Position numbers and translations under genes: made by a program. The notes under the pieces were generated by a model. It was given only the letters and a program-made list of their open reading frames with translations, had not been told where the DNA came from and did not search any database. A stretch of 64,000 nt of DNA from positions 35,179-99,178 of the forward strand of contig JAEZLR010000042.1 of assembly GCA_023415205.1 (NCBI GenBank), given 5' to 3'. This document shows positions 52,178-60,661 of the stretch, piece by piece. This DNA is from Bacillota bacterium (GTDB lineage: Bacteria > Bacillota > Clostridia > DSM-8532). Each line of letters starts with the position of its first letter. Within the stretch, counting starts at the first letter, position 1.

Positions 52178-52204
52178 TAAGACGATGGTCTTACTATTTT
52201 TTTT
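52171..52204 (+). terminator. pyr-operon attenuator (intrinsic terminator)
   Basis: 13-bp perfect stem AAAATAGTAAGAC with a 4-base loop and a run of eight T, 97 bases before pyrB. Confidence 0.85.
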
Positions 52205-52300
52205 ATGCAAGCATTTTAAGCTTTGGATCTTGAATCTTAGGAAAAGTACCTGATAGAAGTCCTTTCGTAGGATGAATGCGGGAAGAAAGGCGGATGGAAA

Positions 52301-53224
52301 ATGAAGCTTCGCTCTAAGGACATTTTAGGGCTGGACCACCTGGAACCGGAGGAAATCAATCTCATTCTCGATACTGCTGTTGACATGAAAAAAATTGTGA
52401 CCAGTCGGATGAAGAAGGTCAATTACCTTCAGGGGAAAACCGTCATCACCCTTTTTTATGAAAACAGTACGCGGACTCGGGTTTCCTTTGAGCTTGCTGC
52501 CAAATATATGGGGGCTCAGGCTGTCAATGTCTCTGTTTCAACAAGCAGCGTTGCCAAGGGCGAAACCTTGATTGATACGGGAAAGACACTGGATGTCATG
52601 GGATCGGATATCATCATCATGCGCCACAATCTGTCCGGAGCCCCCCATCTTCTGGCTCAGAATGTCCAGGCATCGGTCATTAATGCAGGGGATGGAATGC
52701 ATGAGCATCCCACCCAGGGACTTTTAGATATGTACACCATGAGAGAGGCCTTCGGCGATCTTAAGGGCTTGAAGGTGGCCATTATCGGTGACATCTTCCA
52801 CAGCCGCGTAGCAAGAAGCAATATCATCGGATTGACGAAGATGGGGGCAGAGGTAAGGATCAGCGCACCCTCCACCTTGATGCCTCCTGGAATAGAAACA
52901 CTGGGGGCAAAAGTCTGTTCCAGCATTGAAGAAACCGTTGAGGACTGCGATGTGGTCATGGGCTTGAGAGTTCAGTTGGAGAGACAGAAAAAGGCGCTAT
53001 TCCCTTCCTCCTATGAATACTCCCGCTTCTTCGGAATGAATCCTCAAAACGTAAAGGGGGCAAGAGCCCATGCCCTGTGGATGCATCCGGGGCCGGTCAA
53101 CCGGGGCATTGAAATGACCTCCTCTCTGATTGACGGGGAATCCTCGGTTATCAACGACCAGGTAACTAACGGTGTCGCCGTAAGAATGGCTCTACTTTAT
53201 TTATTAACCGGGAGGGAAGAATAA
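52301..53224 (+). CDS. pyrB: Aspartate carbamoyltransferase, catalytic chain
   Basis: A 307-residue enzyme that joins carbamoyl phosphate and aspartate, the second step of UMP synthesis. Carbamoyl-phosphate site FYENSTRTRVSFELAAKYMG near 50-69; HPTQGLLDMYTM near 130; the aspartate-binding R-x-Q region VMGLRVQLERQ near 222. First gene of the operon, behind an attenuator. No regulatory chain pyrI is present. Overlaps pyrC by one base. Confidence 0.97.
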   Translation: MKLRSKDILGLDHLEPEEINLILDTAVDMKKIVTSRMKKVNYLQGKTVITLFYENSTRTRVSFELAAKYMGAQAVNVSVSTSSVAKGETLIDTGKTLDVMGSDIIIMRHNLSGAPHLLAQNVQASVINAGDGMHEHPTQGLLDMYTMREAFGDLKGLKVAIIGDIFHSRVARSNIIGLTKMGAEVRISAPSTLMPPGIETLGAKVCSSIEETVEDCDVVMGLRVQLERQKKALFPSSYEYSRFFGMNPQNVKGARAHALWMHPGPVNRGIEMTSSLIDGESSVINDQVTNGVAVRMALLYLLTGREE

Positions 53225-54510
53225 TGAGATTACTGTTCACCCATGGGACGATTGTTCACGCAGACAGAGTTGAGACCAACATGAATCTCTATATTGAAGA
53301 TGGTAAGGTTGCTCTGATAGGAAAAAACATCACTCCCGAGGCCGACCAGGTGATTGATGCCAAGGGACTATATATACTTCCTGGGCTAGTGGATGCCCAT
53401 TGCCACTTAAGAGACCCCGGCTACGAGTACAAGGAAGATATAGCAAGCGGAACTAGAAGCGCAGCTAAAGGCGGTTTTACCTCCGTGGCCTGCATGCCCA
53501 ATACCCATCCGGTGGTGGATAATGTCAGCGTGGTAAGCTACATCATGGAAAAAGCCCGAAAGGAAGCGGTTGTTAACGTGTTTCCCATCGGTTCCATTAC
53601 CAAGGGACTGGAGGGTGTGGAGCTCTCCGAAATGGGAAGCATGAAAGAAGCCGGTATTGTGGCGGTTTCCGATGATGGGAAGCCGGTCATGAGCGGTGCC
53701 GTTATGAGAAAGGCCATGATCTATGCCCAACAATTTGGACTGCCGGTAATCTCCCACTGCGAAGATTTTGATCTGGCTGATGGCGGCAGCATGAATGAAG
53801 GGGTTACCGCCACCTTGATGGGCTTAAGGGGCATTCCTTCGCTCGCGGAGGATGTGATGGTTTCTCGTGAGCTTCTCCTTGCAGAGTATACTCAGATTCC
53901 TGTCCATCTGGCCCATGTGTCCACAAGGACATCGGTGGAACTGATACGTCAAGCCAAAAAGAGGGGAGTGAAGGTAACGGCGGAAACCTGCCCCCATTAC
54001 TTTACCCTCACTGAGAAAGCCTGCCTGGGTTATAACACCCTGGCTAAAATGAATCCCCCCTTAAGAACCGACAGCGATATGGAAGCCATCAAAGAGGGGC
54101 TTAAGGACGGGACTCTGGATATTATTGCTACCGATCATGCCCCCCATCACAGGGATGAAAAAAACGTAGAGTTTGACCGGGCGCTCAATGGTATCGTAGG
54201 CTTTGAAACAGCCCTGGCGCTAACCTATACCACCTTGGTTGAAAAAGGAATACTGAGTCTTTCGCAGATGGTGGAGAAGCTCTCAACCCATCCTGCCAAG
54301 ATGCTCCGCCTGGATAAAGGTACTGTAGCCTGTGGAAAAGCTGCCGATTTGGTTCTGGTGGATTTTGACTCCGAGTATGCCGTAGATGTGTCAGCCTTTG
54401 CCTCCAAAAGTAAAAACTCGCCCTATCATGGCTACAAAGTCAAAGGACGGGTAATGGCCACTCTGGTAGCAGGCAAAATAGTCTATTCGGATAAGGGATT
54501 CCAGGTTTGA
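53224..54510 (+). CDS. pyrC: Dihydroorotase (type I)
   Basis: A 428-residue zinc amidohydrolase that cyclises carbamoyl aspartate to dihydroorotate. Metal motif VDAHCHLRDPG near 57-67, HVSTRTSVELI near 238, ATDHAPHH near 301; the carboxylated-lysine region is replaced as in class I enzymes. Directly follows pyrB (shared TAATG), which supports translational coupling. Confidence 0.97.
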   Translation: MRLLFTHGTIVHADRVETNMNLYIEDGKVALIGKNITPEADQVIDAKGLYILPGLVDAHCHLRDPGYEYKEDIASGTRSAAKGGFTSVACMPNTHPVVDNVSVVSYIMEKARKEAVVNVFPIGSITKGLEGVELSEMGSMKEAGIVAVSDDGKPVMSGAVMRKAMIYAQQFGLPVISHCEDFDLADGGSMNEGVTATLMGLRGIPSLAEDVMVSRELLLAEYTQIPVHLAHVSTRTSVELIRQAKKRGVKVTAETCPHYFTLTEKACLGYNTLAKMNPPLRTDSDMEAIKEGLKDGTLDIIATDHAPHHRDEKNVEFDRALNGIVGFETALALTYTTLVEKGILSLSQMVEKLSTHPAKMLRLDKGTVACGKAADLVLVDFDSEYAVDVSAFASKSKNSPYHGYKVKGRVMATLVAGKIVYSDKGFQV

Positions 54511-54577
54511 GTTGCTCAAAAACCCCTTAAAACATTGTCTATAATAAAACCATCATTTAAGATAAAGGAGAAAGCCC

Positions 54578-55516
54578 ATGAATTTTTCAGATAAGCTTGC
54601 AGAACAGATCCTCTTAAAAAGGAATCCCTCCGTGCTGGGCCTTGATCCCAAGCTGGATTTCATCCCGGATTCCATCAAGGAAAAAGCCTTTGAGGAAAAT
54701 GCCTGTAAACGAAAGGCGGCCGCCCATAGTATAGTCGAATTTAACAAGAGACTTATTGACGCGGTTTATGATATAATTCCTGCTATAAAGCCGCAACTGG
54801 CTTATTATGAAATGTATGGCTTGGAAGGCCTCTGGGCTTTTAATGAGACCCTTCAGTATGCCAAAAGCAAGAACCTTCTGGTGATTGCCGATGGTAAAAG
54901 AAATGATATAGGCACTACAGCAGAAGCCTATGCCTCTGCGTATCTTGGAACAACGGCGATCCATGATAGAAAACAGGAAATTTTTGATGTCGATGCCCTT
55001 ACGGTGAATGCCTATCTGGGGGTGGATGGTATTAAGCCCTTTGTCACGGCCTGTGAACAATTTGGAAAGGGTCTGTTTATCCTTGTGAAAACCTCAAACC
55101 CCTCCTCGGGTCAGCTTCAGGATCTTAAGCTTTCTGACGGACGCACGGTTTATGAGGCCATGGCAGACCTTGTAGGTGAATGGGGTCTCACCACCTTGGG
55201 GCAGTGTGGGTATTCTTCCATTGGTGCGGTTGTGGGAGCAACCTACCCCAAACAATTGGAAGAGCTTAGAAAGCGTATGTCAAAGGCCTGGATACTGGTT
55301 CCCGGTTATGGTGCCCAGGGTGGCACGGCTGCCGATGTGGCCCATGCCTTTGATAAAAACGGGCTGGGAGCGGTAATCAATGCATCACGAAGCCTCATGT
55401 GCGCCTACAAGCTGGATGCCTGGAAGGATCGGTTTACTCAGGAGGAATTTGACAAGGCCGCAAGATGTGAAGCCGAGCGTATGAAAACAGATATTGGCTC
55501 TGCCATCGGTCTGTAA
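54578..55516 (+). CDS. pyrF: Orotidine 5'-phosphate decarboxylase (type 2)
   Basis: A 312-residue decarboxylase, the final step to UMP. The catalytic cluster is DGKRNDIGTTAEAYA near 105-119; VLGLDPKLDFIP near 20 and LVPGYGAQGGTAADV near 240 bind substrate. It belongs to the longer PyrF subfamily of about 300 residues. AAGGAGA site before the ATG. Genes for the intervening steps, pyrD, pyrK and pyrE, are not in the window. Confidence 0.96.
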   Translation: MNFSDKLAEQILLKRNPSVLGLDPKLDFIPDSIKEKAFEENACKRKAAAHSIVEFNKRLIDAVYDIIPAIKPQLAYYEMYGLEGLWAFNETLQYAKSKNLLVIADGKRNDIGTTAEAYASAYLGTTAIHDRKQEIFDVDALTVNAYLGVDGIKPFVTACEQFGKGLFILVKTSNPSSGQLQDLKLSDGRTVYEAMADLVGEWGLTTLGQCGYSSIGAVVGATYPKQLEELRKRMSKAWILVPGYGAQGGTAADVAHAFDKNGLGAVINASRSLMCAYKLDAWKDRFTQEEFDKAARCEAERMKTDIGSAIGL

Positions 55517-55632
55517 AAGCCAGGTGATTTAGGAGAGTTGATACTCTGACAGCCCTCATTTAAAAGCAGCTATGAATAAAATAGAATAACAATTGCAGCA
55601 ATAGATGAATTCCCCAAGAAAGGACGACGAGA

Positions 55633-56724
55633 ATGAAAGCAATATTGGCTCTGGAAGACGGAACCCAATTGATCGGTGAGGCCTTTGGTGCTACAGGCAC
55701 CTGTGTTGGAGAAATTGTTTTTAATACGGGGATGACGGGCTATCAGGAGGTTTTAACGGATTCCTCCTATGCCGGACAGATCGTGACCATGACCTATCCT
55801 TTGATTGGTAATTATGGAACTAATGAAGAGGACTGCGAGTCGGATAAGCCCCAGGTGAAGGGATTTATTGTGAGGGAGCTCTGTGATGAACCCAGTAATT
55901 GGCGCTCGACTGAATCCCTCAACGATTACCTGAAAAAATATAATATCATCGGTATTCAGGGTGTGGATACCCGGGCCCTGACAAGAATTTTGAGGGAAAA
56001 GGGCACCATGAACGGAGTTATTTCCACGGATCCCCATTTCAAAATGGAGGATTGGGTGGATGAAGTCCACCAATACACCATTGTCAAGCCCGTTGATCAG
56101 GTAACCGTCAAAGAGGTGGGGCATTATGAGGGGACAGGCCACAGAGTGGCCCTGCTGGACTATGGCGTAAAAACTAATATCCTTCGCTCCCTGAGAAAAC
56201 GGGACTGTGAGGTGTATGTTTTTCCTGCCTCCGCTGATTGGGAGGAGATTCTTGGGGTGAATCCCGACGGGATTATGCTGTCAAACGGCCCGGGAGACCC
56301 TAAGGATTGCGTTTACCAGATCGATATCCTGAAAAATCTTTTAGGAAAGAAGCCCATATTCGGTATCTGCCTGGGTCATCAGCTAACTGCGCTAGCCTAC
56401 GGTGGGGATACCGGAAAGCTTAAATACGGGCACCGGGGGGGCAATCACCCTGTCAAGGATTTGTCCAAGGACAGAACCTATATCACTTCTCAAAATCACG
56501 GCTACGCCGTATTGGCTGATAAGCTGGATGAAAAGAAGGCCATAGTCAGCCATATCAATATGAATGATGGGACGGTGGAGGGTGTTAAGTACCTTGATAC
56601 GCCCACCTTTACTGTACAATTCCATCCAGAGGCCTCACCGGGACCCATGGATACCGGGTATCTCTTTGACGAATTCGTGCAGCTCATGGATGCTTACAAA
56701 GAAAACAAAGGAGGTCTGAAGTAA
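55633..56724 (+). CDS. carA: Carbamoyl-phosphate synthase small (glutaminase) subunit
   Basis: A 363-residue subunit that frees ammonia from glutamine for CarB. N-terminal small-subunit domain (VFNTGMTGYQEVLTDSSYAG near 31-50), C-terminal class I amidotransferase with nucleophile in GICLGHQ near 245 and the FHPEASPGP His-Glu near 330. Its TAATG end overlaps carB by one base. Length is normal. Confidence 0.98.
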   Translation: MKAILALEDGTQLIGEAFGATGTCVGEIVFNTGMTGYQEVLTDSSYAGQIVTMTYPLIGNYGTNEEDCESDKPQVKGFIVRELCDEPSNWRSTESLNDYLKKYNIIGIQGVDTRALTRILREKGTMNGVISTDPHFKMEDWVDEVHQYTIVKPVDQVTVKEVGHYEGTGHRVALLDYGVKTNILRSLRKRDCEVYVFPASADWEEILGVNPDGIMLSNGPGDPKDCVYQIDILKNLLGKKPIFGICLGHQLTALAYGGDTGKLKYGHRGGNHPVKDLSKDRTYITSQNHGYAVLADKLDEKKAIVSHINMNDGTVEGVKYLDTPTFTVQFHPEASPGPMDTGYLFDEFVQLMDAYKENKGGLK

Positions 56725-59700
56725 TGCCAAAAAGACAGGATGTACAACGGGTACTGGTTATAGGCTCCGGCCCCATTATTATCGGCCAAGCGGCTGAGTT
56801 CGATTATGCCGGCACTCAGGCCTGCCAGGCGCTCAAGGAAGAGGGCATTGAAACCATACTGGTCAATAGCAACCCGGCCACCATCATGACCGATAGTGAG
56901 ATTGCAGATAAGGTTTATATTGAACCGCTCAATCCAGAGGTGATAAAAAATATTATTCGTCATGAGAAGCCTGATAGTATTCTACCTACACTGGGGGGCC
57001 AGACAGGCTTAAATCTTGCTATGGAGCTTGCCGAATCAGGTTTCTTACAGGAAGTTGGAGTTAAGCTTCTGGGAACTAAGGTGGAGGCCATACATATGGC
57101 TGAGGACCGTCAGGCCTTCAAGGACACCATGGAGCGCATTGGGGAGCCCTGTATTCCCAGCAAGGTGGTCAATACCCTGGAGGATGCCCTGGAATTTGCA
57201 CAGATTATTGATTATCCCGTGGTGGTTCGCCCCGCTTATACCCTTGGAGGCACTGGCGGCGGTATTGCCTACAACGAGGAACAGCTTAGGGATATTGGCT
57301 CTAACGGCCTTCGTTTGAGCCGTGTTCATCAGGTGCTGATAGAAAAATGTATCGCAGGCTGGAAGGAAATTGAATACGAGGTCATGCGGGATGGTAAGGG
57401 GAATGTCATCACCGTCTGTAATATGGAGAATATTGATCCGGTGGGTGTACATACCGGTGACAGTATTGTGGTGGCTCCTTCTCAGACCCTGGCCGACAAA
57501 GAATATCAAATGCTCAGAACAGCCGCTTTAAACATTATTACCGCCCTGGGCATTGAAGGGGGCTGTAACTGCCAGTTTGCCCTGCATCCCACCAGTTTTG
57601 AATATGCGGTTATTGAGGTCAATCCCCGTGTCAGCCGTTCTTCGGCCCTTGCCTCTAAGGCTACGGGGTATCCCATCGCCAAGGTGGCGACCAAGATTGC
57701 CATTGGCTATGGTCTGGATGAGATTAAAAATGCCGTCACCGGCAAAACCTATGCTTGCTTCGAGCCCACACTGGATTACTGCGTGGTGAAGATTCCCAAA
57801 TGGCCCTTTGATAAATTTGTCAAGGCACGCCGTACTTTGGGAACCCAAATGAAGGCTACCGGTGAGGTCATGTCCATTGCCAACTCCTTCGAGGCGGCGC
57901 TCATGAAAGCTTTGCGTTCTCTGGAATTGGGGATTAAAACTCTGGAGACGCCCCTTTGCAAGGCATTGGATGATGAGGCCCTGGTAAAGAAGCTCTACAA
58001 CATTGATGACAACCGTCTTTTGGTGATAGCCGAGGCCATTCGAAGAGGGGTCACCCTTGAAAGGATCAATGACATCACCCAGATTGATCTGTGGTTTCTG
58101 AGCAAGTTTAAGAAAATTGTGGATATGGAGGAGCAGTTAAAAGCCCTCACCTTGGAAAGTATCGACCGTGAAATGCTGCTTAAGGCCAAGAAAATGGGGT
58201 TTTTGGATGAGGTGATTGGTAAATACCTTCAATCCTCCAAGAAGGAGATCCGCGCTAAAAGAAAGGAATGGGGCGTTCTGCCAGCCTACAAGATGGTGGA
58301 TACCTGCGCGGCCGAGTTTGAGGCTCAAACACCTTACTATTACTCCACCTATGATGAGTATACAGAATCCGTGCCCACCCCCAAGAAGAAGGTCATTGTT
58401 TTGGGCTCGGGACCCATCCGTATCGGTCAGGGCATAGAGTTTGACTATTGTTCGGTGCATTCGGTATGGGGACTTAAGGAAGAGGGCTATGAAGCCATCA
58501 TCATCAACAACAACCCCGAAACGGTATCCACGGATTTCGACACCTCTGATAGACTCTATTTTGAACCCTTGACGCCTGAGGATGTAGAAGAAATCATAGA
58601 CCTGGAGAAGCCTGATGGTGTCATCGCCCAGTTTGGCGGGCAAACGGCCATCAAGCTGACCAAGCCTCTGGCTGACGGTGGTACCCATATCTTTGGCACC
58701 AGTGCCCAGGATGTGGATGCGGCAGAGGATAGAGAAAAATTTGATGCCATTTTAGAAGCCCTTAATATTCCCAGGCCTAAGGGAAGCACCATTTTCACCC
58801 TTGAGGAAGCTCTTGAAACAGCCAATCGGTTGGGCTATCCTGTGCTGGTGCGCCCCTCCTATGTTCTGGGCGGTAAGGGAATGGAAATTGCTTATAGCGA
58901 TAAGGATATCGAAGAGTTCATGGAAATTATCAATAGGGAAGAGCAGGAGCATCCCATTCTGGTGGATAAATACATGATGGGCAAGGAGCTGGAGGTAGAT
59001 GCGATCTGTGACGGAGAGAGCATTCTGATTCCCGGTATCATGGAGCATCTGGAGCGGGCGGGGGTTCACTCTGGAGATAGCATCTCCATGTACCCACCCC
59101 AGAGTTTGTCCTTCAAAATCAAGGAAAAGATCATTACCTATACTGAGAAGCTGGCCAAGGCTCTCCATGTCATCGGCATGGTCAATATTCAGTATGTGGT
59201 GTTTAATAACGAGGTTTATGTCATAGAGGTCAATCCTCGATCCAGCCGTACCGTTCCCTACATCAGCAAGGTGACGGGCATTCCCATGGTGAATATGGCC
59301 ACTAGGATCATGATGGGTAAAAAGCTGGCTGACTTCCCTTATGGTACCGGTCTTTATAAGGAGAGCGATTACATTGCCGTTAAGGTACCTGTCTTCTCCT
59401 TTGAAAAGCTCCACGATGTGGATACCAGCTTGGGCCCTGAAATGAAATCCACCGGTGAGGTGCTGGGCATTGCCAAGAACCTTCATGAGGCCACCCTAAA
59501 GGGCCTTGTGGGAGCAGGCTTCAAGTTCCCCGAACCCGGCAGCGGCATTCTCTTTACGGTGAGGGATACCGATAAGCCTGAGCTTGTGGATTTGGCCGAT
59601 GGCTTTGAACGCCTGGGCTATACCCTCTATGCTACGGGCAAAACCGCCCTGTATTTGAACCAGCATGCCATTGCAACCAATGCCGTTAAGAAAATCCATG

Positions 59701-59939
59701 ACGGATCACCCAATATTATCGACCTTATGGAACAGGGTAAGATCAAAATGATTATCAATACACCTACCAAGGGCAGGAGTGCCGAGCGGGATGGCTTCCA
59801 GATCAGAAGAAAATCAGTGGAGCGCTCCATTTTATGCCTCACCAGCCTGGATACGGCCTTTGCAGTACTCAGGTGCCTACAGATGAACAAGAAGCCGGAA
59901 GACCTGGACATCGTTAATCTGGATGTGTTCAAGCATTGA
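56724..59939 (+). CDS. carB: Carbamoyl-phosphate synthase large subunit
   Basis: A 1071-residue enzyme made of two similar halves, each an ATP-grasp unit: VIGSGPIIIGQAAEFDYAG near 11 and VLGSGPIRIGQGIEFDYCS near 556, with IEVNPRVSRSSALASKATGY and VIEVNPRSSRTVPYISKVTG in the matching metal-binding places. The C-terminal MGS-like allosteric domain (TLYATGKTALYLNQH and following, near 965) would bind UMP. Makes carbamoyl phosphate for PyrB and arginine synthesis. Last gene of the operon before the terminator. Confidence 0.98.
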   Translation: MPKRQDVQRVLVIGSGPIIIGQAAEFDYAGTQACQALKEEGIETILVNSNPATIMTDSEIADKVYIEPLNPEVIKNIIRHEKPDSILPTLGGQTGLNLAMELAESGFLQEVGVKLLGTKVEAIHMAEDRQAFKDTMERIGEPCIPSKVVNTLEDALEFAQIIDYPVVVRPAYTLGGTGGGIAYNEEQLRDIGSNGLRLSRVHQVLIEKCIAGWKEIEYEVMRDGKGNVITVCNMENIDPVGVHTGDSIVVAPSQTLADKEYQMLRTAALNIITALGIEGGCNCQFALHPTSFEYAVIEVNPRVSRSSALASKATGYPIAKVATKIAIGYGLDEIKNAVTGKTYACFEPTLDYCVVKIPKWPFDKFVKARRTLGTQMKATGEVMSIANSFEAALMKALRSLELGIKTLETPLCKALDDEALVKKLYNIDDNRLLVIAEAIRRGVTLERINDITQIDLWFLSKFKKIVDMEEQLKALTLESIDREMLLKAKKMGFLDEVIGKYLQSSKKEIRAKRKEWGVLPAYKMVDTCAAEFEAQTPYYYSTYDEYTESVPTPKKKVIVLGSGPIRIGQGIEFDYCSVHSVWGLKEEGYEAIIINNNPETVSTDFDTSDRLYFEPLTPEDVEEIIDLEKPDGVIAQFGGQTAIKLTKPLADGGTHIFGTSAQDVDAAEDREKFDAILEALNIPRPKGSTIFTLEEALETANRLGYPVLVRPSYVLGGKGMEIAYSDKDIEEFMEIINREEQEHPILVDKYMMGKELEVDAICDGESILIPGIMEHLERAGVHSGDSISMYPPQSLSFKIKEKIITYTEKLAKALHVIGMVNIQYVVFNNEVYVIEVNPRSSRTVPYISKVTGIPMVNMATRIMMGKKLADFPYGTGLYKESDYIAVKVPVFSFEKLHDVDTSLGPEMKSTGEVLGIAKNLHEATLKGLVGAGFKFPEPGSGILFTVRDTDKPELVDLADGFERLGYTLYATGKTALYLNQHAIATNAVKKIHDGSPNIIDLMEQGKIKMIINTPTKGRSAERDGFQIRRKSVERSILCLTSLDTAFAVLRCLQMNKKPEDLDIVNLDVFKH

Positions 59940-59973
59940 GCTTATAACTTCAAAGACGCTAGATTTAAGGATT

Positions 59974-60014
59974 AAAAAAATCCCTTTAACTAAACAGGTT
60001 AAGGGGATTTTTTT
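59974..60014 (+). terminator. Intrinsic terminator of the pyr operon
   Basis: AAATCCCtTTAAC / GTTAAgGGGATTT, followed by T4, 35 bases after carB. Confidence 0.85.
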
Positions 60015-60058
60015 GAATAAGTTGCTTATGTTGAGAACATATAAAATGATTGATGGAA

Positions 60059-60218
60059 TGATCTCAAGCCTGATGGCACTTGTTTTGAAAGCATTTATTC
60101 TGCATCTGATAATGTTGTTAGCTTAGAAGTTAACAAAGTTGAAGATGGGTATCTTTATTTTACCTGCTACCAAAAAGATAGTCAGGTGGTTGAGAACAAG
60201 TTAGATATTGGAGAATAA
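60059..60218 (+). pseudogene. Start-less ORF fragment of unknown origin
   Basis: A 52-codon open stretch ends in YLYFTCYQKDSQVVENKLDIGE but has no start codon; it opens right after a TGA. The composition looks coding (Val/Glu/Lys alternating, beta-like). Probably the tail of a broken gene. I see nothing else in 60015-60242. Confidence 0.2.
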
Positions 60219-60242
60219 ATGGTTTTTTATAGAGTCCTTTCT

Positions 60243-60272
60243 TTGAAAAACATGTTAAGAATATGCTATAAT
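60243..60272 (+). promoter_or_regulatory. Candidate promoter pointing into the cassette array
   Basis: TTGAAA, 18-nt spacer, perfect TATAAT. It overlaps the start of the recombinase remnant and reads towards the cassettes, so it could act as the array promoter (Pc-like). Confidence 0.5.
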
Positions 60273-60462
60273 AAAGAAAGTTTCAGTTCATACAATTCGC
60301 TACTTCATTGCAACACATCTTTTGGAAACAGAAACTGAATTTCGTTTCATTTTGGAACTCCTAGGACACACCAGCAGCAAGACCACCGAAGTATATACCC
60401 TTGTATCCAGAAAGGACATAGGCCGGATATTGAGCCCTCTGGACAGAATGATGGACACCTAG
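60259..60462 (+). pseudogene. intI: C-terminal remnant of an integron-type tyrosine recombinase (IntI-like)
   Basis: The frame reads KKVSVHTIRYFIATHLLE, then LELLGHTSSKTTEVYT, and ends ...GRILSPLDRMMDT-stop. It keeps the catalytic HxxR, the LGH box and the Tyr nucleophile. KKVS before HTxR and SPLD after the Tyr are the pattern of integron integrases rather than XerC/XerD. There is no start codon: a TAA lies just upstream, and the N-terminal two thirds, including the IntI-specific insert, are missing. It is oriented with the cassettes, opposite to most class 1-type integrons but as in some chromosomal ones such as that of Treponema denticola. Catalytically dead alone. Confidence 0.72.
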
Positions 60463-60536
60463 AAAAAACAGAGGGCAAATCTGCAAACTCGTCCTACGCA
60501 CATAGGCGGCATAGACGACATCCCTGACGCATAATA

Positions 60537-60661
60537 CGCCTGACGGGAAGATTATACGACACACGTCGCATATTCCTCCCATTTGGTATTTTATACGACA
60601 GTCGCATAAAAAACTACATTAGCAGATTATACGACACATGTCGTGAAAGACGTAGTTAGGC
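60537..60661 (+). promoter_or_regulatory. Candidate attI (or degenerate attC) with three palindromic repeats
   Basis: The segment ends in the recombination core GTTAGGC (60655-60661). It begins with CGCCTGAC, near-complementary to that end. Between are three similar elements, TTATACGACACACGTCG (60552), TTATACGACAGTCG (60591) and TTATACGACACATGTCG (60627), each with ACGAC...GTCG dyad symmetry. They could be integrase-binding repeats of attI or a repressor array. The sequence does not resemble the three attC sites downstream. Confidence 0.5.

Noticed and set aside
52042..52233. A longer ORF in another frame of the pyr leader
   Set aside because: It runs through the terminator, has no better ribosome site than the 39-codon ORF, and the product looks random.
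51946..52300. PyrR-binding RNA before pyrB
   Set aside because: I looked for the conserved binding loop and its competing stems and saw none; the leader fits a coupled-translation design better.
60259..60462. Remnant as XerC/XerD
   Set aside because: Xer proteins share KKVxxHxLRH-like sequence, but the ending GRILSPLD after the Tyr and the attC array beside it fit IntI better. Not fully excluded, since the IntI-specific insert is lost.
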